Shown: one piece after another, positions 32,932 to 41,474 of the stretch
How the letters are laid out: each line of letters opens with the position of its first letter
How positions within the stretch are numbered: position 1 is the stretch's first letter
NCBI RefSeq assembly: GCF_965216415.1
Contig: NZ_CBDCFU010000002.1
From: Marivita sp003149565
Lineage (GTDB): Bacteria; Pseudomonadota; Alphaproteobacteria; Rhodobacterales; Rhodobacteraceae
Direction: 5' to 3' (one strand)
Length of the DNA: 64,000 nt
Position numbers and translations under genes: made by a program
Notes under the pieces: generated by a model
Seen by the model: the letters and a program-made list of their open reading frames with translations, nothing else
What the model was told of the DNA's origin: nothing
Databases searched by the model: none

Positions 32932-34149
32932 ATGTTCGATACCCCCAACCGTCCCCAGACCTTCACCTGCCACAATGGCGAAAAAGCCCCCCTGCCCTTT
33001 GCGCAAGCCGAATATGACCAGCGCATCGCTGGCCTGCGCGCCATCATGGCAAACCACAACCTCGACGCGGTGCTGCTCACCTCGATGCAGAACATCGCCT
33101 ATTATTCAGGCTTTCTCTATTGCAGCTTTGGCCGCCCCTACGGCCTTGTCGTGACCCACGACACCTGCACCACGGTCAGCGCCAATATCGACGGCGGTCA
33201 GCCGTGGCGCCGGGCGCATTGCGACAACGTCATCTACACCGATTGGGAGCGGAACAACTACTGGCGTGCGGTTGCGGCATTGGTCGGCACAGGCCGCCGT
33301 ATCGGCGTCGAAGGCGACCACCTGACCCTCACCGCCCGCGCCACGCTGGATACGTTCCTCAACACCCCCGAAATAGTCGACATCGCGCCGGACACGATGC
33401 GATCGCGCATGGTCAAATCCCCCGCGGAAATCGCCCTCATCACCGAAGGCGCGCGCGTCGCTGACGTCGGTGGGTACGCCATCCGCGATGCCATCCGGGC
33501 CGGTGCGCGCGAGATCGACATCGCCATGGCGGGCCGCGACGCGATGGAGCTCGAGATCGCCCGCAGCTTTCCTGACAGCGAGATGCGCGACAGCTGGGTG
33601 TGGTTCCAGTCCGGCCTCAACACCGACGGCGCGCACAATCCGGTGACGATGCGGGAACTGCAATACGGCGATATCCTCAGCCTCAACACCTTTCCGATGA
33701 TCTCGGCCTATTACACCGCTTTGGAACGCACGCTGTTCCTCGGCGAACCCGACGCCGAGTCCCTGCGCATCTGGAACGCCAACGTGGCCGCGCACGAGTT
33801 GGGCCTCAGCCTGATCAAACCGGGCATCTCCTGCGCCCAGATCTGTGATGAAATCAACCGTCTGTTTGCGCAGGAAAACCTGTTGCAATACCGGTCCTTC
33901 GGCTACGGCCACTCTTTCGGCATCCTCAGTCATTATTATGGCCGCGAAGCCGGTCTGGAACTGCGCGAAGACATCGACACGGTGCTGGAACCGGGCATGG
34001 TTGTCTCCATCGAACCGATGCTCTGGATTCCCGTAGGCACAACGGGCGCTGGCGGCTACCGCGAGCACGACATCCTGATCGTGACCGAGGACGGGGCCAC
34101 CAACATCACTGGGTTCCCGTATGGGCCGGAGCATAATGTGATCGGATAA
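32932..34149 (+). CDS. Creatinase (creatine amidinohydrolase)
   Basis: Creatinase cleaves creatine to sarcosine and urea. The 405-aa sequence closely follows the Pseudomonas enzyme through conserved blocks such as FLYCSFGRPY, SANIDGGQPW and FGYGHSFG. The catalytic histidine in NTDGAHNPVT and the glutamates in ALERTLF and SIEPM are present. It belongs to the pita-bread M24 fold but lacks the peptidase metal ligands. ATG 32932 has GGAG eight bases upstream. No creatine transporter or sarcosine oxidase is adjacent. A terminator sits 34 bases upstream, so expression may be controlled by read-through. Confidence 0.93.
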   Translation: MFDTPNRPQTFTCHNGEKAPLPFAQAEYDQRIAGLRAIMANHNLDAVLLTSMQNIAYYSGFLYCSFGRPYGLVVTHDTCTTVSANIDGGQPWRRAHCDNVIYTDWERNNYWRAVAALVGTGRRIGVEGDHLTLTARATLDTFLNTPEIVDIAPDTMRSRMVKSPAEIALITEGARVADVGGYAIRDAIRAGAREIDIAMAGRDAMELEIARSFPDSEMRDSWVWFQSGLNTDGAHNPVTMRELQYGDILSLNTFPMISAYYTALERTLFLGEPDAESLRIWNANVAAHELGLSLIKPGISCAQICDEINRLFAQENLLQYRSFGYGHSFGILSHYYGREAGLELREDIDTVLEPGMVVSIEPMLWIPVGTTGAGGYREHDILIVTEDGATNITGFPYGPEHNVIG

Positions 34150-34158
34150 GATCGCCGA

Positions 34159-34434
34159 TCATGAGAGCCGCCGTCGCGCCAGCGGCGGCGACGCGTCCGA
34201 CGAGTGCGTTGGCAACGTTCTATCCCGATACCAATCCAGCACATAGACCCGGATCGCAGAGGCCAATCCGACCTCAATCTCCCGCGCCTCGTCGATCTCT
34301 GCCGCAAGCGCGTTGATCGGCATGTCCCGCGCGGCGGCAATGTCCCGAAAAGCGCGCCAGAACGCATCCTCCAGCGACACGCTGGTGCGATGTCCCCGCA
34401 GGGTCAGCGACCTTTTGACAGGCCGCCCGGTCAT
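34159..34434 (-). CDS. Ribbon-helix-helix domain protein
   Basis: The 91-aa protein contains an RHH-like fold: the strand KRSLTLRGHRTSVSLE and helices DAFWRAFRDIAAARDM and NALAAEIDEARE, about residues 7-50. This family is common in alphaproteobacteria and usually annotated as DNA binding. Its ATG overlaps the DUF4169 stop (ATGA), which puts it in the fumC-DUF4169-RHH transcript. The stop is ten bases from the convergent creatinase stop. Confidence 0.86.
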   Translation of the reverse strand: MTGRPVKRSLTLRGHRTSVSLEDAFWRAFRDIAAARDMPINALAAEIDEAREIEVGLASAIRVYVLDWYRDRTLPTHSSDASPPLARRRLS

Positions 34435-34604
34435 GTCGTCGATTTGCCGTCCAGCTCGCACTTCGCCTTCTCGGCCTGCGCTTTATCCAAAGCCTTCTGC
34501 GCCTTGGTGCGTCCAAACTTCACCGCGTTCTCATCGGCCTTCGCCCGCTTCTCGGCCCGCGCCTTGGTCTTGCGGAACTGGTTGAGGTTGGTGACGTTGC
34601 TCAT
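34431..34604 (-). CDS. DUF4169 family small protein (57 aa)
   Basis: A 57-residue, highly charged, helical protein starting MSNVTNLNQFRKTKARAEKR, typical of DUF4169. It runs from ATG 34604 to a TGA (34433-34431) that overlaps the RHH start. The order fumC-DUF4169-RHH is common in roseobacters. Function is unknown; the basic helix could bind nucleic acid. Confidence 0.88.
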   Translation of the reverse strand: MSNVTNLNQFRKTKARAEKRAKADENAVKFGRTKAQKALDKAQAEKAKCELDGKSTT

Positions 34605-34635
34605 GCGCAAGAAGATAGATGCCGCCGCCCCGGAC

Positions 34636-34730
34636 GCAAGGCCCTTCGAAGGGCCTTGCTGCCGCGATTTCGAAATCGCGGTCCCAAGCGCGTTCGAACG
34701 CGCTTCGCGGAAGCCGTTTCGAAACGGCTT
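34636..34730 (-). repeat. Array of four TTCGAA-centred palindromes after fumC
   Basis: Four perfect palindromes lie at 34636-34659 (24 bp), 34662-34681, 34686-34705 and 34711-34730 (20 bp each). Centres are 24, 24 and 25 bp apart. All have TTCGAA in the middle, but their arms differ (GCAAGGCCC, CCGCGAT, AAGCGCG, AAGCCGT). The last one overlaps the fumC stop codon. As RNA they would form four consecutive hairpins at the 3' end of fumC, ahead of DUF4169. Confidence 0.85.
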
Positions 34731-36123
34731 ACCCCTTCGGCCCGATCATGTCCTCGGGCCGCACAACCCGATCAAAGGTCTCTTCATCCACAAAGCCCAG
34801 TCGGGTCGCCTCTTCCTTGAGCGTTGTGCCATTTTTGTGTGCCGTCTTCGCAACCTTGGTGGCGTTGTCATAGCCAATGGTCGGCGCAAGAGCTGTCACC
34901 AGCATCAGCGACTCTTTCATCAGCTTGTCGATGCGCGGCTCATTCGCCTCGATCCCCAGAAGCATGCGCTCAGTGAAACTGTCCGCCGCGTCACCCAGCA
35001 ACTGCATGGATTGTAACAGGTTATAGGCCATCATCGGATTGTAGACATTCAGCTCGAAATGCCCCTGAGACCCGGCGAACTTGATCGCCGCGTCATTGCC
35101 CATGACATGCGCCGCGACCTGCGTCAGCGCCTCGGCCTGCGTCGGGTTCACCTTGCCCGGCATGATCGACGATCCCGGCTCGTTCTCGGGCAGGATCAAC
35201 TCACCCAGACCGGAGCGCGGGCCGGACCCAAGGAAGCGGATGTCGTTGGCGATCTTGTAGCAGGATCCGGCGACAGTGGCCAAAGCGCCCGACATGAAGA
35301 CCATCGCATCATGCGCCGCGAGCGCCTCGAACTTGTTCGGCGCCGTCACAAACGGCAGGTCCGTGATCTCGGCCATGTTCGCGGCCACGGTTTCGCCCCA
35401 GCCTTTTTTCGTGTTGAGGCCCGTGCCGACAGCCGTGCCGCCCTGCGCCAACTCATAGATCCCCGGCAAACAGGCCTTCACCCGCGCGATACCCTGGCGG
35501 ATCTGGTGCGCATAACCCGAGAACTCCTGCCCCAGCGTCAGAGGCGTGGCGTCCTGCGTGTGTGTTCGGCCGATCTTGATAATGTCGGCGAATTCTTCCG
35601 ATTTCTTTTCAAGTCCTGCCGCCAGCTTCTCCAGCCCTGGCAGCAGCGTGTCGCGCACCATCATCGCGGCGGCGATATGCATCGCGGTCGGGAAGGTGTC
35701 GTTCGATGATTGCCCCATGTTGCAATGGTCGTTCGGATGCACCGGGTCTTTCGATCCGATCTCGCCGCCCAGAATCTCGATCGCCCGGTTCGCGATGACC
35801 TCGTTGGCGTTCATGTTCGACTGGGTGCCCGACCCGGTCTGCCAGACCACCAGCGGGAAGTTGTCGTCGAATTTGCCGTCGATCACCTCACCCGCCGCCT
35901 GAATGATCGCATCCGCCAGACGCGCATCCAGATCGCCGGCCGCCTTGTTCGCCTGCGCGCACGCCTTCTTGATCACGCCCAAAGCACGCACAATCGCCAC
36001 TGGCTGCTTTTCCCAGCCGATGGGAAAGTTCATGATCGAGCGCTGCGTCTGCGCGCCCCAATATTTGTCCGCCGGCACTTCAAGCGGGCCAAAACTGTCG
36101 GATTCGGTGCGGGTCTGAGCCAT
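34729..36123 (-). CDS. fumC: Class II fumarate hydratase
   Basis: The 464-aa TCA-cycle enzyme converts fumarate and malate. Superfamily signatures are clear: GSGTQSNMNANEV, GQSSNDTFPTAM, the active-site histidine in IGRTHTQDATP, and the GSSIMPGKVNPTQ loop. ATG 36123 has GGAGG close by; the longer frame to 36165 is unsupported. It sits between sspB and DUF4169 in the same direction. A striking hairpin array starts at its stop codon. Confidence 0.96.
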   Translation of the reverse strand: MAQTRTESDSFGPLEVPADKYWGAQTQRSIMNFPIGWEKQPVAIVRALGVIKKACAQANKAAGDLDARLADAIIQAAGEVIDGKFDDNFPLVVWQTGSGTQSNMNANEVIANRAIEILGGEIGSKDPVHPNDHCNMGQSSNDTFPTAMHIAAAMMVRDTLLPGLEKLAAGLEKKSEEFADIIKIGRTHTQDATPLTLGQEFSGYAHQIRQGIARVKACLPGIYELAQGGTAVGTGLNTKKGWGETVAANMAEITDLPFVTAPNKFEALAAHDAMVFMSGALATVAGSCYKIANDIRFLGSGPRSGLGELILPENEPGSSIMPGKVNPTQAEALTQVAAHVMGNDAAIKFAGSQGHFELNVYNPMMAYNLLQSMQLLGDAADSFTERMLLGIEANEPRIDKLMKESLMLVTALAPTIGYDNATKVAKTAHKNGTTLKEEATRLGFVDEETFDRVVRPEDMIGPKG

Positions 36124-36200
36124 GATCGCCTCCTCGGTATACGGTTGCATGCCGTTTACAGGCACCTGGCCCGAGGAGCAATTGTCAATCCATGCACAAA

Positions 36201-36701
36201 TTACTTGCGGAACGTGTCGAGGCTGACCACTTCAGCGTCTTTGCGCTCGGCCTCTGCCTTTCCGGTTTTGTCGGCTTTCGAACGCGCCGAGGGCTCTTTG
36301 GCCGAGGTCGGCGCAGGCACCAGAGCACCTTCGTCCGGGCTTTCGCCTTCCATGCTCTCAAAGCGCAGCCCGAATTCGACGGACGGATCCACAAAGGTCA
36401 GAATGGCATCGAAGGGGATGTAGAGCCGTTCCGGTGCATCTCCGAAGTTCAACGTGACCGCAAACCCGTCATCGCCGACCTCGAGATTGTCAAACCAGTG
36501 TTGCATGACCACCGTCATCTCGCCGGGATACCTGTCCGACAGCCAATCCGCGATTTCGACATCCGGATGCCCGGTATCAAAGGTGATGAAAAAGTGATGC
36601 TCTCCCGGCAGGCCGTCCTGCTGAACGTCCTCTAGAACGGCGCGGATCAATCCGCGCATCGCCTGATGCATTAGGCTTCCATAGTTGATGCCAGTCGTCA
36701 T
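36201..36701 (-). CDS. sspB: SspB-family ClpXP adaptor
   Basis: This 166-aa protein matches alphaproteobacterial SspB, which binds ssrA-tagged proteins and hands them to ClpXP. The N-terminal helix YGSLMHQAMRGLIRAVL and the beta core (HHFFITFDTGHPDVEI, MTVVMQHWFDNLEV) are followed by a flexible charged linker. A C-terminal ClpX-binding tail EVVSLDTFRK ends the protein. ATG 36701 follows GAGAGGACG. The tmRNA that makes the tag is encoded about 2 kb away on the same strand. Confidence 0.94.
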   Translation of the reverse strand: MTTGINYGSLMHQAMRGLIRAVLEDVQQDGLPGEHHFFITFDTGHPDVEIADWLSDRYPGEMTVVMQHWFDNLEVGDDGFAVTLNFGDAPERLYIPFDAILTFVDPSVEFGLRFESMEGESPDEGALVPAPTSAKEPSARSKADKTGKAEAERKDAEVVSLDTFRK

Positions 36702-36794
36702 CGCGTCCTCTCCCGAGTCACTTCGATCATATTGCATAAAATCCAAAACAAAAGGCTTGGGATGCCTCAATGTCGTGCAACTGGCACAAATTCC

Positions 36795-37442
36795 TCAACC
36801 GAAGACCGTGCTGATTTCACGCAGGATTTTTCGGCGGATCGCCCGGGCATAGTCCCGGTGCCCGCGCGCGGTTTCGACGAACCCATCTGCGGTGATGACA
36901 TTGCGCTGATAGTAATTGGTGATGGCGCGCCCCAGCCCCTCGATCGCCAAACCATTCACCGTCACGCCGGAACGTTCTGCCGTGCGACGGAACCGTCCGA
37001 TATCGCCGCCTGCATTTGGCGTGCCGTCACCAGACATGTCGATCACCCGCCGCGCGCAGTCGGGTCCGCTGTCGAAGTGGAGCAGCGCCCTGTTCAACGC
37101 CTCAGCCGGCGCGGTGTTCGACATGACAAACGCGCGCGGCAGGCGCTGCACCGCTGCCGCAAACAGTTGCACATGGCTGGGGCTGAGCATCTGGGTCCAG
37201 TCGAGGCTCACCTCCTGCGCATCGACACCCGACCATTGAATCACGCTCAACGCCACCTGATCCCGCACGAGGATCTCGGCAATCTCGGGGTCCCGCAGCG
37301 CGGCGGCCAAACCATCGATCTGCAAACGATATTCTCCGGCGTCGACAGATTGCGACACATCCATCGCCAACACCAATGCCGTCCGGCAGGCCTGCACCGG
37401 TTGCGCAAGACACAGACAAAAGAACAGACTTCGCCACAACAT
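36795..37442 (-). CDS. DUF1194 von Willebrand-like secreted protein
   Basis: This 215-aa protein has a signal peptide (about residues 1-18, LFFCLCLAQPVQA) and a VWA-like fold with a MIDAS-type metal site DVSQSVD near residue 28. The DMSGDGTPN region supplies further conserved residues. DUF1194 proteins are exported or periplasmic and of unknown role. A second member is encoded at 44038-44838. The frame extends further upstream to 38084, but that part is antisense to the dehydrogenase gene; ATG 37442 fits the signal peptide. Confidence 0.9.
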   Translation of the reverse strand: MLWRSLFFCLCLAQPVQACRTALVLAMDVSQSVDAGEYRLQIDGLAAALRDPEIAEILVRDQVALSVIQWSGVDAQEVSLDWTQMLSPSHVQLFAAAVQRLPRAFVMSNTAPAEALNRALLHFDSGPDCARRVIDMSGDGTPNAGGDIGRFRRTAERSGVTVNGLAIEGLGRAITNYYQRNVITADGFVETARGHRDYARAIRRKILREISTVFG

Positions 37443-37574
37443 CAGCCCAAGCTTGCTGTCTGACGGAGGCAGGTCAAGAAAAACACGCGTGATCAAAATC
37501 CACCTGACTGCGTTTTCCCTTTGATCTTGCACCCATGCCGCAGTCATATGCCCAAAAAATGGGAGAAGACCATC

Positions 37575-38612
37575 ATGCGCGCAGCCGTCATCCAGGCGTT
37601 TAACGAAGACCTGTCCATTGAGACCGTCGCCGACCCAACCTGCCCCGAGAACGGCGTTGTGCTTCAGGTCGAAGCCTGCGGGGTGTGTCGGTCGGATTTC
37701 CACGGCTGGACCGGCGAGCACCCAAAGGTGAAACCGGGCGACATTCTGGGCCACGAATATTGCGGCACCGTGGTCGAGGCTGGTGCGCAGGCCAAACACA
37801 AGATCGGTGACCGGCTGATCGCTCCGTTCATCCTGTCCTGTGGCAGTTGCCAAGCCTGCCAGACGGGTGTTTCCAACACATGTGCAAATCAGATCGTGCC
37901 GGGTTTCGGCACACCGGGCGCTTATGCCGAACTGGTGGCGGTGCCATTTGACCACAATCTGGTCCCCCTGCCCGAAAGCATGTCCCCTGCGCTTGCTGCC
38001 GGTCTTGGCTGCCGCGTCACCACCGCATGGCATGCGCTGACCGATCGCGCCAATGTCCGCGCCGGGGAATGGGTCGCTGTGCACGGCACGGGAGGCATTG
38101 GACTTTCCGCAATGCTACTGGCCAAGATGCTCGGTGCGCAGGTCGTGGTTGTCGATGTGGTGGAAGAAAAGCTTGAGCACGCCAAAAGCCTCGGCGCTGA
38201 CGCTGCTGTGAATGCAATGAACTCGGATGTCGCCGCTGCGATTCATGACATCACCAGCGGCGGCGCGCATGTGTCGATCGAAGCGCTGGGGATCGAGGCC
38301 ACCACCAACGCCTCTATTGATTGCCTGCGCATTCTTGGACGCCACGTTCAGGTGGGCATGCCCGCAGGCGAAACCGGCATGATGACAGTGAACATGCGTG
38401 GGATATACGGCAAACAACTGTCCTTTTTCGGCACGCGCGGTATGCCCGCGTGGAAATACCCGACGCTGCTCGACATCATAGAACGCGGTCAGGTGGATCT
38501 CAGCCCGATGGTGGCGCGCGAGGTCACCTTGTCCGGGGCCAGCGCTGAACTTGCGGCGATGCATGGGCCAACGGCGCCGGGAACTGCGGTGATCACAGAC
38601 TTCACGCGATAG
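37575..38612 (+). CDS. Zinc-dependent alcohol dehydrogenase (MDR family)
   Basis: The 345-aa enzyme has catalytic zinc ligands C38 (CGVCRSD) and H60-E61 (LGHEYCG). Four structural-zinc cysteines lie at 89, 92, 95 and 103 (CGSCQACQ...C). The Rossmann loop is GTGGIGLSA. ATG 37575 follows GGGAGAAG. It stands alone between DUF1194 (divergent) and the tmRNA (convergent). The substrate cannot be assigned. Confidence 0.93.
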   Translation: MRAAVIQAFNEDLSIETVADPTCPENGVVLQVEACGVCRSDFHGWTGEHPKVKPGDILGHEYCGTVVEAGAQAKHKIGDRLIAPFILSCGSCQACQTGVSNTCANQIVPGFGTPGAYAELVAVPFDHNLVPLPESMSPALAAGLGCRVTTAWHALTDRANVRAGEWVAVHGTGGIGLSAMLLAKMLGAQVVVVDVVEEKLEHAKSLGADAAVNAMNSDVAAAIHDITSGGAHVSIEALGIEATTNASIDCLRILGRHVQVGMPAGETGMMTVNMRGIYGKQLSFFGTRGMPAWKYPTLLDIIERGQVDLSPMVAREVTLSGASAELAAMHGPTAPGTAVITDFTR

Positions 38613-38635
38613 GTGAACTTTATACCTCAGGGAAT

Positions 38636-38668
38636 TGAAAATGCAGGCTTCTGTTGCCAGGTGCCTGC
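38636..38668 (-). terminator. Likely terminator of ssrA
   Basis: On the minus strand GCAGGC (38668-38663) pairs with GCCTGC (38648-38643), followed by ATTTTC. The loop is long (14 bases), so the call is moderate. Confidence 0.5.
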
Positions 38669-38953
38669 GAACCCCGCCTGACGCGGCTAGGCATCAGGGC
38701 TTAAAGTTTCGGTAGATCCGACCGCTTACGCAGCCATTGCCACCGGAGCATGGTTGTCATTTGCAACTATACTTTGTGAACCGATAACGGTGGTATCTCA
38801 CCGGGACAAAGCTAACGTGTTTAGACGTTCGTCGATCCTGTTTCGGCCCCATGATCCTGCAAATGACAGGTATTTGGTGGAGCCGCCGGGTACCGCCCCC
38901 GGGTCCGAGCCGCTTATTGAACGCGCGTTTATGTCCATAGTCCCCGAAGGGAC
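38640..38953 (-). ncRNA. ssrA: Circularly permuted two-piece tmRNA (ssrA)
   Basis: The gene is permuted as in alphaproteobacteria: the acceptor piece comes first, ending in CGGCTCCACCA (38885-38875). After a 24-base spacer comes the coding piece, starting GGGGCCG at 38850. GGGGCCG pairs with CGGCTCC to form the seven-pair acceptor stem, with one G-U. The tag frame 38764-38726 encodes ANDNHAPVAMAA and a TAA stop. The start motif ACAGGATCGACG is tmRNA-like. tmRNA rescues stalled ribosomes. The outer ends are estimates from the promoter at 38960-38988 and the terminator. Confidence 0.93.
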
Positions 38954-38959
38954 AAAACG

Positions 38960-38988
38960 AATATCGGCCTTTGACGGCGGGATTTCAA
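38960..38988 (-). promoter_or_regulatory. ssrA promoter
   Basis: TTGAAA (38988-38983) and GATATT (38965-38960) are separated by 17 bp, a good vegetative promoter. It would start transcription near 38953, just upstream of the acceptor piece. It lies in the gap after the patatin stop (39005). Confidence 0.75.
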
Positions 38989-39004
38989 GGGCAGAGTGCA
39001 GGTG

Positions 39005-41311
39005 TCACGGACGAAATTCCTGCGCTTCGGCAATCGCGTCCGCATCAAACATCCGCATCATCTGATGTGTGTGACTGCAGTTGCGCCGCAACAGCAAGTT
39101 CACCGGCTCTGCAATTTCCCGCCCCGTGTCATCGGTAAATTTAACTCCGCCAATCCGATCGAGAAGCGGCGCGCAGAGGTCGGCATCTGGAACTGTGTAT
39201 TTGTGGATGAGATCCATTTTCGCGGCTGGCATATCCCAGCCAAGAGGCAGATCCATCGCGGCATTGTTCACCAGAGATTGGAACGTGCCCCTGTAGATCT
39301 GCGGATTTGGGTCTCCGCTGCCCGCAAAATCCTGCCTCAGGCTGCATGACGAGCCCCCCGAAAATCCGCAGCGGCGTTCCTCAAGCATGGCGATGGCAAG
39401 CTCTCCGCGCGCGGTCCGGGATTGCAAAAGGGTTTTGATCGGATCAGCCAGAAATGACTGCTCGCCGCCAGTGACGAACTCGGCTGGCGTGTTGCGCACC
39501 AAAACACTGACCACAAAGAACGGAACCTCACATGCGCCCCAGCTCTCGGAGTTGTTAAGCCGCGCGACAGGGCGTCCACGGATCTCGGTACAGCCAGATG
39601 GCGGCGTACACGGAGACGCCTGTGCCAATGCCCGATGCGCATAATCATCATCCACGCCATCCCAGATCGCGTCTGCCCGAGACGAACACGACAGGCTGAC
39701 GCCACCAACCGTGTCGGACGTGATGGACAACATGATCTCGGAAAGGGTTTCAGCCCCGGAGTTTTCGAAATACCCACCATCAACTAGGTTGACGGAACGG
39801 CGCTGAATGGGTCCGTCGGTTTGCCAGGTGTCGTCCGGTGTGCCCGGTGGATTGTCGAGAAATTCGTTGAACGCCCGCTCCGTCGTAAATCGCAAAGAGG
39901 GCGTCACCCAGGGAAAGCTTGCCGACGCAAGGGCGACACTGCCGATCTCGGGCCCGATCAGACGCTGCTCCCCACCCTCCAGATCGCCAGAATACCGGAA
40001 AAAGTCGATATTGGTCTCGGCAAGGGTCTCAAACCGGAACGGGGAAAAGACAAAGCGGTTGCCCGTTTCGACATTGGTGGTGACGGACACAAGCGCTGGT
40101 TTCTTCCCCAGCTTGTAACCGTAAAAGTCGTGCTCCTCGTCAAAGGTCCAGAAATGCTCCCAATATGCTGCATCTGCGACCGGGCGATATGGCTCGGAGA
40201 CCGCATTGAAGCTCTCCAAAAGCACATGCGACCGTCCCTTGTCTGACGCGCCCAAAAACAAAAGCTTGCGCGGGATCTCGACAAAGAGAAAATGCGCCAG
40301 AAGCGGCGTCAGGTGGTCTGTGGCGAGGTAGCCGGTGTGCAGGGTTGCTGCGCTATCGCCGCAAGGAGCCATCTCGCTGCGGTCAGTCCCGTCCATATTG
40401 GCATGAAACAGCGTGTTGCCCACCTGTCCACCGGACACGCCCACCATCGCAAAAACGTGTTGGCCAAAATTCGGACAGCGTTCGCTCATCTTCGACAGGA
40501 ACGTGAAGCTATGCGCCATCGCATACCCACCGCCACCCTCGGACGCGATCAGAAAGACTGGGTATGGCAGGTTGTTTCGGCGATAATAGTCGGCGTCGGG
40601 ACGATCGAACAGCCAGAGCGCAAACGGGTCCGCATGGCCGAAATTCGACCCGGCATAGGGTTGGAGCGGCTTGTATTCCGCGTTGTGCTGGAATTCGTAG
40701 GCCAGAAGGCTGGCAACAACCAGCGCCACCGACGCGAACAGCCATCTTGGCCACCGCGTCAGGATCGCCACTCCCAAAGCCAACAGCGCCAGAAAAAGGG
40801 TGATGACCATCGGCGCGCCCATGTCCCGCGGCAGGTCCACCGGGAAGAGCGAGAAAAGCACGTAGAGCACGACAAAAATGCCGATCACCACCGCGCCGAT
40901 ATAGGCCATCTCATCGCCATTCTCCCAGCGCGATTTCGGAGCCATAAAAAACATCAGCACAGCTTGACCCGCGACAAGCGCCGCCACCGCCAAGTCGCCG
41001 CCGCCACTCCAAGGCGCGAGGAAGCCAACGATCCCTGCCGGAGCAAGAAAAAGAATGGCTTCCGGTATCAGCCAGTAGCGCGTCCGCACAAACGGGCGCA
41101 CTGCAAAAAGCAACAAAGCCCCCACCGCAATCAACAGTGTTGCAACCACCCGTTCCCACGGGCCCGAGAGATCGGCAAAAGCGGCTTGAACCTGAAGATT
41201 TGCACTGGTGACAAGAAGGTAGAGAGCCAGACAATACACGATCACCACAGTCCGCGTGACTGCGTAATCGCCCAGTTTGGCCAGAAAGCTGCGAAGGGTC
41301 CTGAATGACAC
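39005..41311 (-). CDS. Membrane-anchored patatin-like phospholipase
   Basis: This 768-aa protein joins a seven-helix membrane domain (about residues 20-205) to a patatin-like lipase. The oxyanion glycines GGGG are at 259-262, the nucleophile serine S293 lies in GVSGG, and the dyad aspartate D511 lies in DGGYFENSG. Patatins hydrolyse acyl esters of lipids. Most bacterial patatins are soluble or exported, so the multi-helix N-terminus is unusual; the active domain would be on the membrane surface. The side of the membrane and the substrate are unknown. The gene stands alone. Confidence 0.85.
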   Translation of the reverse strand: MSFRTLRSFLAKLGDYAVTRTVVIVYCLALYLLVTSANLQVQAAFADLSGPWERVVATLLIAVGALLLFAVRPFVRTRYWLIPEAILFLAPAGIVGFLAPWSGGGDLAVAALVAGQAVLMFFMAPKSRWENGDEMAYIGAVVIGIFVVLYVLFSLFPVDLPRDMGAPMVITLFLALLALGVAILTRWPRWLFASVALVVASLLAYEFQHNAEYKPLQPYAGSNFGHADPFALWLFDRPDADYYRRNNLPYPVFLIASEGGGGYAMAHSFTFLSKMSERCPNFGQHVFAMVGVSGGQVGNTLFHANMDGTDRSEMAPCGDSAATLHTGYLATDHLTPLLAHFLFVEIPRKLLFLGASDKGRSHVLLESFNAVSEPYRPVADAAYWEHFWTFDEEHDFYGYKLGKKPALVSVTTNVETGNRFVFSPFRFETLAETNIDFFRYSGDLEGGEQRLIGPEIGSVALASASFPWVTPSLRFTTERAFNEFLDNPPGTPDDTWQTDGPIQRRSVNLVDGGYFENSGAETLSEIMLSITSDTVGGVSLSCSSRADAIWDGVDDDYAHRALAQASPCTPPSGCTEIRGRPVARLNNSESWGACEVPFFVVSVLVRNTPAEFVTGGEQSFLADPIKTLLQSRTARGELAIAMLEERRCGFSGGSSCSLRQDFAGSGDPNPQIYRGTFQSLVNNAAMDLPLGWDMPAAKMDLIHKYTVPDADLCAPLLDRIGGVKFTDDTGREIAEPVNLLLRRNCSHTHQMMRMFDADAIAEAQEFRP

Positions 41312-41474
41312 GTGACAAATCTTTCGGTGACAAAATGAATGCTACGACAATGTTGGCAACCAAGACGGTCGTGCAAGGATTCATCTCAACGGTTGGTCGA
41401 ATCCGCGGTCTAAAGTGTATGGCGCTGGCGCATTGATCATTGCATGCTGAAGAAAACGCAGGGAAGGAGTCGGC

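Noticed and set aside
33106..34134. Long minus-strand open frame opposite creatinase
   Set aside because: Creatinase is conserved along its whole length; the antisense frame has no start signal or family.
32932..34149. DMSP lyase DddP as identity for the M24-fold gene
   Set aside because: DddP shares the fold, but this sequence carries the creatinase blocks (FLYCSFGRPY, NTDGAHNPVT, FGYGHSFG) and lacks the DddP metal-binding pattern as far as I can see.
37443..38084. Upstream extension of the DUF1194 frame
   Set aside because: It is antisense to the alcohol dehydrogenase, and a signal peptide starts precisely at ATG 37442.
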